A DNA stretch of 64,000 nucleotides from Carya illinoinensis (lineage: Eukaryota > Streptophyta > Magnoliopsida > Fagales > Juglandaceae). The notes beneath the pieces are model-generated. The model was not told the origin of the DNA. It ran no database searches and was given only the letters and a program-made list of their open reading frames with translations. Positions within the stretch are counted from its first letter, which is position 1, and each line of letters opens with the position of its first letter. The stretch spans positions 26,299,933-26,363,932 of the forward strand of contig NC_056766.1 in the NCBI RefSeq assembly GCF_018687715.1, in the 5' to 3' direction. Shown piece by piece: positions 1 to 10,364 of this stretch. Both the position numbers and the translations under genes were made by a program.

Positions 1-954
1 GGTGATTCTTATATTCTCGTTTTCTCTCTAGCAACAAGCTTGTGCTCTAGGGATGGATATGGTGGCATGTAGTGTCACGCATGGGCTTGTTAATGGGGGA
101 CAATCGTTCATGCAAAGGGCTTTCTCACGTTGTTGAGCCCTCCGGTGCTCTAGTCGACCCCATGGTGGTTGGGCCTATTCGTTAGGGTGCTTCCTTTGCA
201 ACATGCTTTTGCACGGCAGATGGTGTTATGGCACCCAGTGCTACGCACATTGTTGCTCTTGGTGGTATTCAGATGATGTTGGCCTTGTTCCATGGGTTGA
301 ACTTGGATGCCATTTTTCATTGCACATCTGGTTAACCTCATGGAGGTTAGGCCTGTGTGTTTGTTTGCTTCCTATTTGGTGCACCTGTGCACGGCGAATG
401 GTGTTATGGCACCCAGTGCTATGTTCGCTTCATTGAGGGGGCTTCTGGACCTTGATGTTCTTGTTTCCATGGGATTGAACCTTGCTGGCTTGGCTTCCCT
501 ACCCGGGGTTGAGGCCTCAACAATATATCAATTTACTTTCTCTATTCTTATTTTCCATGCCTAGCGGGGCAGGCTCAACACCACACAATTCTTCCATATG
601 CTCAGCTAGCCTGTGCTTGATCATCGAACCGTTAGACGTTCTCCTCCTCATATAAAGGCCCTTATGAATCGCATGTTGGCGTATTGAAGGGTTCCTGTGT
701 CGCATACCTACATGGATGGACTTAGTTCCTCTCGTTGACCCTTTTCCGTGCCGGTGCTCGTCTTTGGGTGCTGGCTGGACTTTGAAGTTGTCCACGTGTT
801 ACCATGCATGCCTTCGAGTTTACATTGGTTGTCATGGACCATGTGGGCATTCTCGTGCTCTTGGATGCAGAACATTGTGTTGGTGTGGGGGTCTTCGGCC
901 TCTTTATCCCAAATCAAGTGTTCTTGTTTGACACAAACGATTGTCGTGCTCACG
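1..954. other. Unassigned flank left of the rDNA remnants
   Basis: No gene is supported here. Short ORFs exist on both strands but none shows a recognisable domain. The stretch contains an imperfect repeat with 178-bp spacing and runs directly into 18S homology at about 955, so it could be degraded rDNA spacer. The 5' end of 18S is absent, so this is not a clean spacer-to-18S transition. It could equally be old transposon sequence. Confidence 0.4.
110..480. repeat. Imperfect tandem repeat, about 178-bp spacing
   Basis: The motif GGTGTTATGGCACCCAGTGC occurs at 222 and again at 400. Around both copies are similar TG-rich stretches (CCATGG, TTGGGCC/TTGGCC, GCTTCCT) in the same order. Two units are visible. 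It resembles intergenic-spacer subrepeats beside 18S, but that identity is inferred from position only. Confidence 0.45.
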
Positions 955-1440
955 TCTAGACCTAATACGTGCAACAAACCGTGACTTCTAGAAGGGATGC
1001 ATTTATTAGATAAAAGGTTGACGCAGGCTTTGCCCGTTGCTCTAATGATTCATGATAACTCGACGGATCGCACGGCCATCGTGCTGGCGATGCATCATTC
1101 AAATTTCTGCCCTATCAACTTTCGATTGTAGGATAGAAGCCTACAATGATGGTGACAGGTAATGGAGAAATAGGGTTCGATTCCGGAGAGGGAGCCTAAG
1201 AAACGGCTACCACATCCTAGGAAGGCAGCAGGCGCTCAAATTACCCAATCCTGACACGGGGAGGTAGTGACAATAAATAACAATATTGGGCTCTTACGAG
1301 TCTTGTAATTGGAATGAGTACAATTGTAACGAGGATCCATTCGAGGGCAAGTCTGGTGCCCGCAGCCGTGGTAATTCCAGCTCCAATTGCATATATTTAA
1401 GTTGTTGCAGTTAAAAAGCTCATAGTTAGATATTAGGTTG
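955..1440 (+). rRNA. 18S rRNA fragment, 5' third (pseudogene)
   Basis: The sequence follows plant 18S rRNA from the TCTAGA..CTAATACGTGCAAC region (about nt 120 of a normal 18S) through GATTCATGATAACTCGACGG, CCCTATCAACTTTCGAT, GAGGGAGCC..GAAACGGCTACCACATCC and GGTAATTCCAGCTCCAAT to the TTAAAAAGCTC region. The first about 120 nt are missing. Many substitutions are present, mostly of the C-to-T/G-to-A kind. Homology stops near 1440 and jumps to the 3' third, so it cannot make a functional rRNA. Confidence 0.9.
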
Positions 1441-1448
1441 CGGGCCAC

Positions 1449-1503
1449 ACGCGCTGATGCCCTTAGATGTTCTGGGCCGCACTCATGCTACACTGATGTA
1501 TTC

Positions 1504-1547
<44 letters not shown>

Positions 1548-1548
1548 G

Positions 1549-1581
<33 letters not shown>

Positions 1582-1611
1582 TTGGTCTTCAACGAAGAAT
1601 TCCAAGTAAGT

Positions 1612-1662
<51 letters not shown>

Positions 1663-1697
1663 TGTCACTCCTACTGATTGAATGGTCCGGTGAAGTG
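1449..1697 (+). rRNA. 18S rRNA fragment, 3' third (pseudogene)
   Basis: This resumes 18S at GATGCCCTTAGATGTTCTGGG and continues through ACGAGTTTATAGCCTTGGCCG, GATCATTGCAATTGTTGGTC and TTTGTACACACCGCC to GGTCCGGTGAAGTGA. About 700 nt of the 18S middle are missing between this piece and the previous one. The match ends at about 1697 where element B begins. The last about 100 nt of 18S reappear at 10135 on the other side of B. Confidence 0.9.
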
Positions 1698-3027
1698 ATG
1701 AGATTTGGTGAATGTGGATGATTTGTGTTGTGGTTGTGAATTGGAATCTTGATGGAATGAATATGGTGTATGGGATGATGATGGTCAAATGGTGAGATCT
1801 CACTATGGGGTTGGCGCCACTGGATGATAATTAGATCTAGGGTTTATGGTAGGCACCCCTTGGATGGTATTTTGGTAAATATGGAAGTGAGGCTAGGGTT
1901 TAAGGTTTCTTAAAATGTAGGAAATCCTTATGGAGGCTAGGGCTTTGTGTAGGAAATAAGGAGGCACTAGATCTAGGGTTTTATGATGAAAGGAATTAGA
2001 TCTACGATAATGGAAGGTTGTATGGAGGCTAATAGAGTGTTTGGATGGTAGGAAAGTGAAGGAAAAGTGGAGGGAAGAGGCCAACAAAGCTAGATCTTCT
2101 TGGAAAAGTAGATCTAGTGTGTTGGAATGGTGAATCTAACAAGGGAATGGATGGAGGCGTGTTGTATAATGGAAATTGCAATAAGAATAAGGCAAACAAC
2201 AAATAAATAATAAGAATGCAACTCAATAATAGAAAAAAGAAACAAACTTGCTCATAAGATTGATAATTGAAACAACACACGTCCACAAACGTCAAGGTGT
2301 TGAATCTCTGTTTGGGATTTACACGGGTTGCACCTAAATAGCCCAAGTGCCATGTACTAAAGGAGATCTCAAGAACAAATCAACCGTCCACAAAGGAATT
2401 TGCCAAAAGATGATAAAAATGGAGCTAGGGTGGCTTTTTTATAGTCTTACAATGTGGAGACTCCTAATAATACTAGAATAAGGAAATAACTCCTAATAGT
2501 ATTAGAATAAGGAAATAAGGAAATAACGTAAAATAATTAAATAATAAAATAATTTTGGCCATGGGGACCCACAACTTGCCTTGGTGCTAGCTCGTGCTGA
2601 AGATGGTAGCTAGCTAGTCTTGGTCAAGCTGCATGGTTGGTGCCATGGGCACTGGCTGGCTGAGCTGGTTAGGCCGCATGGCTGATGGGCAGCACACATG
2701 GCCTATGTGCTGGTCAAGCTACTGAGCATGATGGTTGACCAGGTGGGTCTGCCTGGTGGGCGTGTTGGCCAAGCAGGTGGTCTGCTCATGCACCAGGCCT
2801 GGCATGGCCTGCGCGCTGGGTAGGCCCAGCTAGCTTGCCTGTGCACGCTGTGTAGCGTGCTGTGCTGCACGTTGTGCGACACGTGGGGTAGGCCAATAGC
2901 CTCGCTGGCATGCTGGCTGGCTGCAGCATGAGCATGCCGGTGGCTCGTCAGTGGTGCGGACTAGGCATGTCAGTGGGCGTGTCGAGGCTTGGCCCGGGGC
3001 CACTTTCCTGAAGGGCCTGACATTCCC
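1698..3027 (-). repeat. 3' LTR of element B
   Basis: On the minus strand the LTR begins TGTCAGGCCC..AGGAAAGTGGCC at 3027, immediately after the pol-like ORF and its C-rich (purine-rich on the minus strand) tract. The first about 60 bp match the LTR fragment at 10134-10075. The middle (2560-2960) is GC-rich and full of CATGGC/GCTGGC words. The distal part is AT-rich. It ends against 18S at about 1697; the exact last base is uncertain. Confidence 0.6.
2434..2443 (-). promoter_or_regulatory. TATA-like box in the LTR of element B
   Basis: The minus strand reads TATAAAAAAG inside the LTR, upstream of its AT-rich R/U5-like part. It would be the core promoter of the LTR if B were ever active. Assignment is by sequence and position only. 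Confidence 0.35.
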
Positions 3028-3432
3028 CCTCCCTTCAAGCACATCCTTACCCTCAAGGATAAATTGAGGAAACCTCGACACCATATCCTCATAGTCTTCC
3101 CAAGTAGCTTCTGCTCTCGGCACACCACCCCATTGGATTAATACTTGCCACACTTTCCTCCTCTTTCTTCCTCGTGTGATCACTCTATAGTCGAGTGCCT
3201 CTTTTGGTTGCAAAAGCATCCTCCCCTCTTCATCAAACCTCAGCAACTCCTCCATAATGAGCTTCGAGTCACCCACTCTCTTCTTCAACATGGTTACATG
3301 AAAAACCGGATGTAGTTTTGATGTTGGAGGAAGTTCTAACCTATATGCCACATCTCCTAACCTCTCAATCACCTTGAAAGGCCCATAATCCTTCTTGGAC
3401 AGCTTCAAATTAAGCTTATTCCTCAATGTCAT
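2830..3432 (-). pseudogene. Element B pol C-terminus: post-integrase and chromodomain-like region
   Basis: A 200-codon ORF starting at the 5' side with LNLKLSKKDYGPFKVIERLG, the conserved post-integrase beta-barrel region of chromoviruses, followed by LHPVFHVTMLKK. It then has a chromodomain-like block with VLIQWGGVPRAEATWEDY and a final FPQFILEGKDVLEGRGNVR. The last about 70 codons are read from the start of the 3' LTR. The segment is the C-terminal part of a broken Gag-Pol, not a separate gene. The block is very similar to that of element H at 50384-50788. Confidence 0.75.
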
Positions 3433-3956
3433 TTGTCCATATGGTTATAACTTTAAGTACACATAATTCCCTACCTCGAAGGCAACTACACGCCTTCCTT
3501 TATCATAATACTTTTTCATTCTATCTTGAGCTCCTTTTTAACTTTTACTAGGATCTCATCCCTAATTATCAATTTCCTCTCCACCTCATCATATTCTTGA
3601 CCGTGCCTCTCTCATAATTCACCAATATAGGTGGTGGTCTTCCATACACTACCTCAAAAGGTCTTCTTTGGATGGAAGTATGGAATGTCGTGTTATACCA
3701 ATATTCGGCCCATGACAAGTAATCTCCCCACCTCCTTTGTTCTTCATGGCAAAAACATCTCAAATATTGCTCATGTGTTCTATGCACCACTTCGCTTTGC
3801 CCATTGGTTTAGGGATGGTAAGATGAACTTGCCTTCAACTTGCTCCCTTGGAGCTCAAAGAGTTCCTTCCAAAAGGTGCTCATAAACACCCTATCTCAAT
3901 CGGTCTCACCATGGAGCTTCACAACATTATCCACAAAAGCTTTGGCCACACTCTTG
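3433..3956 (-). pseudogene. Element B integrase, second half
   Basis: Reading right to left from the A insertion: SVAKAFVDNVVKLHG, a damaged second-Asp region, FWKELFELQG, then EQYLRCFCHEEQRRWGDYLS, AEYWYNTTFHTSIQRRPFE and VVYGRPPP, the typical end of a Ty3/gypsy integrase core. Several in-frame stops and a frameshift near 3570 break it. It continues directly from the integrase piece at 9534-9656 once element A is disregarded. Confidence 0.7.
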
Positions 3957-4396
3957 TGTCACAGACTTAGAATTTCTTCACACGTCCCGTGCGGCCTTAG
4001 GAGGTTTTGTCTCCACAAAGCTCCTAAGCAAGCCTTCTAAACGACTCAAGACAATAGGAGAACAAAACTAGAGAGAGAAGATAGAGAGAGAAGCTCTAGA
4101 GAACTTGTTTGCTCTTATTGCTTGGTGATTTACACAAATGAGACCCCCTCTATTAGTAGGGACTCTTGGTACAAAGAATGGTTAGGATTGTGACACTTGT
4201 CACCAATCCAAGGGTAAAGAACTTTCTAGATCACTACTCTAAAATTGTCTATAAGGCTCTTCCCTAAGAGGTTCTACACCATTCTAGAATACTCCACACA
4301 ATTCTACAACATTCTACAAGATTCAAGAGTAATCTACAAAAGACTAGGAGACTCTAGAAGGTTATGGATTTCTCTAGAAAAATCTAGGTGGTGACA
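3957..4396 (-). repeat. 3' LTR of element A
   Basis: 440 bp, TGTCAC..GTGACA. It matches the other LTR with scattered substitutions and an extra short GA-rich repeat (AGATAGAGAGAG) near 4079. Its TATA-equivalent position reads CTACTAATAG on the minus strand, whereas the other LTR has CTATAAATAG, so this copy's core promoter looks mutated. Confidence 0.92.
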
Positions 4397-4412
4397 TTCA
4401 GCCCCACCTAGC
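4397..4412 (-). promoter_or_regulatory. Polypurine tract of element A
   Basis: The minus strand reads AGCTAGGTGGGGCTGAA directly before the 3' LTR. This purine-rich run is the expected plus-strand DNA primer for reverse transcription. Confidence 0.7.
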
Positions 4413-4413
4413 T

Positions 4414-6519
4414 TCACGACGTCCTCGACGTGGTATCTTCATGGAACCTTTGGATTTGATCTTCAAATTGCCGAAATGACTCCTTTGGTTCCCAAGTTGT
4501 CTCACTTTTGGGCAATCCCTTCCACTTGATCAAGTATTCTTGGCGTGGCTTATGACTCTTTCGCCTGATGACACAGTCTGCCAAGATTTCTTCTACTTCT
4601 TTGTCGAAAGTGGTAGTTATGCCCAATGGTGCGCGCTTAGACTCTCCTCGTATTGGCTCCTCTTCATCACCATGGTAAGGCTTCAAACAGCTAACATGGA
4701 AGACTGGATGAAGCTTGAACTTGGAGGGTAAGTCTAGCTTGTAGGAGACCTTCCCTATTTTCTTGATGATTGGGAATGGTCCCTCATAACGTCGTACAAG
4801 CCCCTTGTGTAGCTTTCTTGTGAACTTGTATTGGCTCGACAAGATCTTTACTAACACCAAGTCGCCTATACGATATTCCGCGTGCTTCCTTTTCTGATCA
4901 GCCCACTTCTTCATCTTCTTGATTGCTTTGTCTAAGTAGGAGCAGGCCACATCTAATTGTTCGTTCCAAGACTTAGCAACCTTGAAGGCTATTGGACAAT
5001 TCCCCGCATAGCTTGTCTCCAATGACTGGGGAATAAGTAGTTGTTGCCCCATTACAATCTCAAATGAGCTTTTATTTGTGGAATCACTCCTTTGTAAATT
5101 ATAGGAGAATTGAGCTACATCCAATAACTTGGCCCAATCGGATTGGTTGGCACTTACAAAGTGCCTCAAGTACAACTCCAACAAGGCATTCACCCTCTCA
5201 GTTTGCCCATCTGACTGTGGGTGAAAGGTGGTAGAGAAATGTAGGGCGGACCCCATAAGCTTGAATAGTCCCGACCAGAACTTTCCTGTGAAGCGAGGGT
5301 CCTGATCACTAATGATGCTTTGTGGTAAGCCCCAATACTTCATCACATGCTTGAAGAATAATTTTGCAGTTTCTTCAGCTGAGCAATCCTTAGGGGTCAC
5401 TATGAAGGTGTCATATTTAGAGAATCGGTCTACCACCACAATGATAGTACGGCACCCTTCGGATTTAGGTAGAGCCACTATAAAATCCATGCTAACACTT
5501 TCCCATGGATGAGAAGGAATAGGTAGTGGTTCTAGTAATCCTGCAGGACTTTGATTCTCTACCTTATCTTGTTGACACACAAGACAAGTTTTCACGTAGA
5601 GTTCCACCTCATCTCTCAATTGAGGCCAATAGTAGGAAGCTTCCAGCAAAGCTCGAGTACGTCGTTGGCCCAGATGTCCAGCCCACAAGGAATCATGGCA
5701 CTCCTTGATAAGGTTCCTCCGTAGGTTTCTCCACTTTGGAACATAGATTCGCCGCCTTATGGTGTAGAGAAGACCATCCTCTACCCAGAATCTTTTAGTT
5801 TTCCCCTCTTTAGCCATGTTTACCAAGTTCTTAGCTAAGAGATCATGCTCCATGCCTTCACGGATTATATCAAGTAGCTCCCCTTGAGCTTGAGTGATAG
5901 CAGAAAGTTCACCCTTCCTACTTAGTGCATCAGCAATAAGGTTAGCTTTCCCGAGTTTGTACTCCAAGACAAAGTCAAATTCTGCCAAGAAGTCTTGCCA
6001 CCTAGCTTGCTTTGGGCTTAGTTTCTTCTGACTTTGGAAGTAACTAGTGGCAATATTATCTATCCTGACCACAAAATGGGAGCCAAGCAAATAGTGTCGC
6101 CAAACTCTGAGGCAGTAAATGATGGTCGTCATCTCCTTCTCTTGCACGGTGTATCTCCTTTCACTCTCATTGAGTTTGCGACTCTCATATGCAATGGGAT
6201 GTCCTTCTTGCATGAGAACTCCCCCTATGGCAAAATCTGATGCATCTGATTGTACCTCAAAAGGCTTGGTACAATCTGGTAGGGCCAAGACGGGTTCCTC
6301 TGTGACTGTTGTCTTCAGATCATCAAAGGCTTCCTGACACCTTGATGACCACTCCCATGTCTTGTTTTTCTTGAGCAAGTCGGTGAGGGGGGATGCTCTT
6401 GTAGAGTATCCCTTTATAAACCTTCTATAGTAGTTGACAAGCCCAAGGAAAGATCGAAACTCGGTAACCTTAGTGGGAGGATCCCACTTCTTGATGGCTT
6501 CAACTTTCCCCTCTTCCAT
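4414..6519 (-). CDS. Element A pol, 3' part: RT end, RNase H, integrase, chromodomain
   Basis: A 701-codon ORF in the same frame as the upstream gag-pol ORF, separated from it by one TAA (6604-6606). In order: RT connection ([19 protein letters not shown], about residue 20); RNase H ([18 protein letters not shown]; later LIADALSRK); integrase zinc finger with paired His and CLVC (about 280-320); integrase core with SMDFIVALP (first Asp), ISDQDPRFT (second Asp) and SDGQTERVN (Glu); and a C-terminal chromodomain with [17 protein letters not shown] near residue 660. Integrase catalytic residues look intact. In RNase H a conserved TDN motif reads RIDN. Confidence 0.93.
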   Translation of the reverse strand: MEEGKVEAIKKWDPPTKVTEFRSFLGLVNYYRRFIKGYSTRASPLTDLLKKNKTWEWSSRCQEAFDDLKTTVTEEPVLALPDCTKPFEVQSDASDFAIGGVLMQEGHPIAYESRKLNESERRYTVQEKEMTTIIYCLRVWRHYLLGSHFVVRIDNIATSYFQSQKKLSPKQARWQDFLAEFDFVLEYKLGKANLIADALSRKGELSAITQAQGELLDIIREGMEHDLLAKNLVNMAKEGKTKRFWVEDGLLYTIRRRIYVPKWRNLRRNLIKECHDSLWAGHLGQRRTRALLEASYYWPQLRDEVELYVKTCLVCQQDKVENQSPAGLLEPLPIPSHPWESVSMDFIVALPKSEGCRTIIVVVDRFSKYDTFIVTPKDCSAEETAKLFFKHVMKYWGLPQSIISDQDPRFTGKFWSGLFKLMGSALHFSTTFHPQSDGQTERVNALLELYLRHFVSANQSDWAKLLDVAQFSYNLQRSDSTNKSSFEIVMGQQLLIPQSLETSYAGNCPIAFKVAKSWNEQLDVACSYLDKAIKKMKKWADQKRKHAEYRIGDLVLVKILSSQYKFTRKLHKGLVRRYEGPFPIIKKIGKVSYKLDLPSKFKLHPVFHVSCLKPYHGDEEEPIRGESKRAPLGITTTFDKEVEEILADCVIRRKSHKPRQEYLIKWKGLPKSETTWEPKESFRQFEDQIQRFHEDTTSRTS

Positions 6520-6603
6520 GCTGAGTTTTCCACCTTGAATTTTATAGCCAAGGAAATGGACTTCGGTTAGTGCAAATGAACACTTCTCCTTCTTGACATA
6601 GAG

Positions 6604-8718
6604 TTAGTTTTCCCTTAAGACACGGAAAACAACTCTTAGATGTTCCACATGTTCTTCAAGGGTAGAACTATAGATGACGATATCATCTAGATAGACTACT
6701 ACAAATTGATCAAGATAGGGATGGAAGATCTTGTTCATGAGTGTGCAGAAGGTGGCTGGAACATTTATGAGGCCAAAGGGCATCACTAAGAACTCGTATG
6801 CGCCATAGCGAGTTACACAAGTTGTCTTCGGTTCATCTCCTTCCGCAATCCTTACTTGATAATACCCTGATCTTAGATCAAGTTTAGAGAAGTACTTCAC
6901 ATGGCCCAATTGATCAAACAAATTAGCAATCAAAGGAATGGAGTATTTGTTTTTTATGGTTACCTTATTTAGAGCCCGATAGTCGATGCACAGCCGTAAA
7001 GACCAATCATGTTTCTTTTGGAATAACACGGGTGCCCCATATGGTGCCTTGGAGGGTTGGATGAATCCAGCATCAAGTAGCTCCTTAAGTTGCCTCCTTA
7101 GTTCTTCAAGCTCTGGAGGTGACATACAATAAGGTGCTTTGGCGGGTGGTTTGGCGTCAGGTTCCAACTCGATCTGATGGTCCACCTCTCTCCTAAGTGG
7201 GAGTTGCTTGGGCAACTCTGGAGGCATGACATCCTCATAGTCCCTAAGGACTTTTTGGATCTCCCTAGGTGGAGGGGAGGAAATCTTCACTTCATCTTCC
7301 TCCATAGAAGCCAAGTAAGACACCTCACCCTTCTTCCATCCTTTCTTGAATTGCATGGTGGATAGAAGCTGGGTGGTGTTGGGCTTGGACACGGTGGGTA
7401 TCATGCATGGACCGCCTTCTAAGATGCACACCGAGTTATAATGGAGAAGAGACACTACATTGAACTGTCTCAAGAATTCCATCCCCAACACGATGTTGAA
7501 GTCATCCATAGGAGCGACTAAGAAATCCACCATACCTTTCCAAGTGCCAAGTTGTAGCTCCACCCCGTGAGCTATACCATCAAGAGGTTTGGCCTTGGAA
7601 TTCACGGTCTTCAGCCATCCTTGACCCTTCTTGAGAGGAATCCCTAGCCGTGGGGCCTCTTCCTTCTTAATGAAGTTGTGAGAAGCTCCTGAGTTGACCA
7701 TGACATGACTCTTCTTCCCATTGACGAGTACCTCTACAAACATCAAAGATCCATCCTTAGTGGTTGGCTTCGTGCTTGCCTTGAGGGAGTTGAAAAGTTG
7801 TAGACACCCCAAGTGCGACTTTTCTTGAACTTCCTTCTCTTCCAAAATGGCATTGAGGGCCTTCCTCTTAGGACAATCTCTAACCCAATGTGGTCCGTCA
7901 CAAAGGAAGCAAGCATCCTTTGGCTTCGTCTTTAGAGTGATCTTTCTTGCCCTCCTTGAATGTTGAAGGCTTGTTTCCTCGGTCTTTGTATTGTGGGGGC
8001 TTGAACCCCTTTGCTCCCCCACCCTTACTGTGATTATCCTTTGAAGACTTGGGCTTTGAAGAGTTGTTACTCTTATGATACTCAATTCTTCTAAGGTTTC
8101 TGCCACTGTCAGGGCGGTGGAGATGTCGTTGACCCCACGACGCTTGAGTTCTTGAGCCACCCAAGACTTGAGACCATCGATGAAGTTGAAGACGAGATCT
8201 TCTTCACTCATGTTTGTGATTTGAAGCATGAGGGCAGAAAATTCCTCAACATAGTTGCGGATAGAAGTGGTGTGCTTCAACTCCTTCATTCTCTTACGTG
8301 CATTAATAGCCACATTCTCAGGATAGAATTGCCTTTTGAGTTTAAGCTTGAACTCTTCCCATGAGTCAATGGAGCAAGTACCCTTCTCTATCTCACTATG
8401 CTTACAACGCCACCAAGTACCAGCAAGATTAGTAAGGTAGAGAGAGGCAGTACGTACCTCGACATGCTCATCTTGCATGTTCAAAGCTTCAAAGTAGCGC
8501 TCCATGTGCCACATGTAGTTGTCTAGTTCTTTGGCATCCCGCTTGCCATCGAACTCTTTTGGTTTGTGGGTGTCCACCCTTGGTGTCGCCATCATTCCAG
8601 CTCCGATGGCGCCCCCATTGGCCACTGCCCGCTTGCACATGGCCCAATCCTCCTTGGTCTCCTCCAGACCAACTCGGTATTTCTCCATTTGCTCTTGGAG
8701 TTTTGTTAGTTCCCTCAA
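6604..8718 (-). CDS. Element A gag (main part), protease and reverse transcriptase
   Basis: A 704-codon open stretch; its first codon is TTG because an upstream stop cuts off the real start at 9081. The Gag capsid region includes [11 protein letters not shown] and [18 protein letters not shown] knuckle reads [13 protein letters not shown] near 7900. The Gag-like reading moves to another frame between about 8090 and 7925 and then returns, implying two compensating indels. The protease has [10 protein letters not shown], so the catalytic Asp of the usual DSG/DTG is Asn. RT has [25 protein letters not shown] and the active-site YLDD. The frame ends at TAA 6604-6606 inside RT. Confidence 0.9.
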   Translation of the reverse strand: MRELTKLQEQMEKYRVGLEETKEDWAMCKRAVANGGAIGAGMMATPRVDTHKPKEFDGKRDAKELDNYMWHMERYFEALNMQDEHVEVRTASLYLTNLAGTWWRCKHSEIEKGTCSIDSWEEFKLKLKRQFYPENVAINARKRMKELKHTTSIRNYVEEFSALMLQITNMSEEDLVFNFIDGLKSWVAQELKRRGVNDISTALTVAETLEELSIIRVTTLQSPSLQRIITVRVGEQRGSSPHNTKTEETSLQHSRRARKITLKTKPKDACFLCDGPHWVRDCPKRKALNAILEEKEVQEKSHLGCLQLFNSLKASTKPTTKDGSLMFVEVLVNGKKSHVMVNSGASHNFIKKEEAPRLGIPLKKGQGWLKTVNSKAKPLDGIAHGVELQLGTWKGMVDFLVAPMDDFNIVLGMEFLRQFNVVSLLHYNSVCILEGGPCMIPTVSKPNTTQLLSTMQFKKGWKKGEVSYLASMEEDEVKISSPPPREIQKVLRDYEDVMPPELPKQLPLRREVDHQIELEPDAKPPAKAPYCMSPPELEELRRQLKELLDAGFIQPSKAPYGAPVLFQKKHDWSLRLCIDYRALNKVTIKNKYSIPLIANLFDQLGHVKYFSKLDLRSGYYQVRIAEGDEPKTTCVTRYGAYEFLVMPFGLINVPATFCTLMNKIFHPYLDQFVVVYLDDIVIYSSTLEEHVEHLRVVFRVLREN

Positions 8719-9081
8719 GACCCGGTCTTGGAAAGTAACATTCTCAACCTACTGTGCCTCGATAGTGGGGTTACGGACGCTCAGAATGGACTCCTTGAGC
8801 GATTTGGATTGTCCCTCCAATCCTAGCTCCTCCAAGCCTTGCTCCACGATGTCAAGTCAGTCCTTGACATCTGCTACCGCCACCTCCATCCTCGTCACAG
8901 TGTTGTCAAGGGTGCTCACCTCCCTGTGAGACTGATCCCATTCCTCAATCTTGGCCAATATCTTGGCCATGGCCTTCTCGATGCCATCGAGACGAGACTC
9001 CATGGACGAGGTTGAATCCTTCGACCTCTTGCTCTTTCGTGTCTTCTGGTGCTCCATTGTGATCTCACTTGGATCCGCCAT
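8719..9081 (-). pseudogene. Element A gag N-terminus
   Basis: ATG at 9081 opens a frame starting MADPSEITMEHQKTRKSKRS, a charged, coiled-coil-like Gag N-terminus. The frame is the same as the main gag-pol ORF. It is stopped by TGA at 8857-8859 and TAG at 8749-8751. The ATG sits 26 bases inside the primer site edge, the usual position for a gag start. Confidence 0.75.
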
Positions 9082-9088
9082 CCTAACC

Positions 9089-9107
9089 TGGCGGCTCTGA
9101 TACCAAC
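9089..9107 (-). promoter_or_regulatory. Primer-binding site of element A
   Basis: The minus strand reads GTTGGTATCAGAGCCGCCA immediately inside the 5' LTR. TGGTATCAGAGC is the common plant initiator-methionine tRNA primer site. Confidence 0.88.
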
Positions 9108-9533
9108 TGTCACGGACTTAGAATTTCTTCACACGTCCCGTGCGGCCTTACGAGGTTTTGTCTCCACAAATCTCCTAAGTAAGCCTTCTAAATGACCCAA
9201 GACAATAGAGAACAAAACTAGAGAGAGAAGCTCTAGAGCACTTGTTTGCTCTTATTGCTTGGTGATTTACACAAATGAGACCCCCTCTATTTATAGGGAC
9301 TCTTGGTACAAAAAATGTTTAGGATTGTGACACTTATCACCAATCCAAGGGTAAAGAACTTTCTAGATCACTACTTTAGAATTGTCTATAAGGCCCTTCC
9401 CTAAGAAGTTCTACACCATTCTAGAATACTCCACACAATTCTACAACATTCTACAAGATTCAAGAGTAATCTACAAAGGACTAGGAGACTCTAGAAGGTT
9501 ATGGATTTCTCTAGAAAAATCTAGGTGGTGACA
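9108..9533 (-). repeat. 5' LTR of element A
   Basis: 426 bp, TGTCAC..GTGACA, paired with 3957-4396. It keeps a palindromic CTATTTATAG at about 9287 (CTATAAATAG on the minus strand), a plausible TATA box for the element transcript. Confidence 0.92.
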
Positions 9534-10088
9534 CTTGACCATGTAAGGGTGAGTAAGTGGAATAAAGTGATCATATTTGCTGAGGCGGTCCACTACCACA
9601 AATATCACCTCAAATCCACCACTAATGGATAGCCCCTCCACAAAATCCATCGACAAATCCTCCTAAGTCAAGTTTAGAATTGGCAATGGATGCAAGAGCT
9701 CAGATGTCGGTCTTATCTCATACTTGTTCTTTTGCCATACATCACACTCGGCTACTAAAGTTTTCACCGCCCATTTGAGCCCTTCCCAATAAAAGTAGTG
9801 CTTCACCCTTATGTATGTCCTCAACCAACCCAAGTGTCCCCCTGCCTTACTATTGTGAAAGTGATCTAGGATCTCTTTTCTCAAATTAGGAACCTTCGGC
9901 ATATACACATTCTCTTTGTAGTAGATAAGGCCGTCTCTTACCTTGAAGTTCACACGGGGTAAGCCAACAAACTCGCGGGCATGCTGAGGCATGCTAGCCG
10001 TGTTGTTGGTTGGCTGCGGCATGAGCATGCAATGGCATGGCCCATGACATGCCGATGGCTCGTTAGTGGTGCTGACTAGGCATGTCAA
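9534..10088 (-). pseudogene. Element B integrase, N-terminal half, fused to LTR sequence
   Basis: From the right: about 40 codons of LTR-derived sequence, then VGLPRVNFKVRDGLIYYKENVYMPK, the start of an integrase module. A zinc finger follows with HFHNSKAGGHLG and AECDVWQKNK, where the second Cys of the CxxC pair is Trp. After a stop near 9663 comes [14 protein letters not shown] (first catalytic Asp) and [14 protein letters not shown], ending at the A insertion. The equivalent in H (49624-49956) has an intact CDMCQK. Confidence 0.8.
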
Positions 10089-10134
10089 TGGGCGTGTCTA
10101 AGCTTGGCCTGGGGCCACTTTCCTGGAGGGTCTG
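9956..10134 (-). repeat. 5' LTR start fragment of element B
   Basis: Read on the minus strand it begins TATCAGACCCTCCAGGAAAG and parallels the 3' LTR start at 3027 for about 130-180 bp, including the GGCATGTCAATGGGCGTGTC block. Homology ends where integrase coding begins, so most of this LTR and all gag/PR/RT have been deleted. Confidence 0.75.
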
Positions 10135-10152
10135 ATAGGTTCGTTGTCGACA

Positions 10153-10194
<42 letters not shown>

Positions 10195-10242
10195 GGAAGT
10201 AGTAACAAGCTTTCTGTAGGTGAACCTGCGAAAGGATCATTG
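10135..10242 (+). rRNA. 18S rRNA 3' end (pseudogene)
   Basis: This contains ACGTCGCGAGAAGTCCACTG, AACCTTATCATTTAGAGGAAG and GTAGGTGAACCTGCGAAAGG, the universal 18S 3' end up to ATCATTG. It is the piece displaced from 955-1697 by element B. Substitutions (for example AAGCTTTCTGTAGG) mark it as a pseudogene. Confidence 0.92.
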
Positions 10243-10364
10243 TCGATACCTACATGGCAAAACGACTTGTGAACTTGTAATAACATTTTGGGTTGGGGTG
10301 TCATGCCCCCTCCCAAAAATGGTTGGGAGGGCACGTTGAAAGCTGCCCACCACTCCTTGCGTGT
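10243..10364 (+). other. ITS1 remnant, then unclear rDNA spacer
   Basis: Directly after the 18S end comes TCGATACCTACATGGCAAAAC and GACTTGTGAACTTGTAATAAC, typical of the start of plant ITS1. The 5.8S gene, ITS2 and nearly all of 25S are missing; within about 120 bp the text has reached the 25S 3' end. Confidence 0.7.

Larger units (their letters stand above)
3957..9533 (-). mobile_element. Element A: near-complete chromovirus LTR retrotransposon
   Basis: A 5.6-kb Ty3/gypsy element on the minus strand. The LTRs (3957-4396 and 9108-9533) both start TGTCAC and end GTGACA on the plus strand. A tRNA-iMet-type primer site lies at 9089-9107 and a purine tract at 4397-4412. The internal frame has the order Gag, protease, RT, RNase H, integrase, chromodomain. 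It is flanked by CTTG on both sides (3953-3956 and 9534-9537), four of the usual five duplicated bases. It split the integrase gene of element B, whose two halves join in sense across it. Confidence 0.92.
1698..10134 (-). mobile_element. Element B: Ty3/gypsy remnant inserted in 18S, interrupted by element A
   Basis: In element orientation (right to left) it consists of a short 5' LTR start (10134-9956), integrase zinc finger and first catalytic Asp (9955-9534), then element A, then the rest of integrase (3956-3433), a chromodomain-like tail (3432-2830) and a 3' LTR starting TGTCAGGCCC at 3027. Gag, protease, RT and RNase H are absent: the LTR start is joined directly to integrase near 9956. 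It belongs to the same family as C and H, with near-identical integrase and tail text. The outer left boundary is approximate and no clean target duplication is seen. Confidence 0.75.

Noticed and set aside
955..1697. A functional 18S rRNA gene
   Set aside because: The 5' end, about 700 nt of the middle and the 3' end are missing or displaced, and universally conserved positions are substituted.
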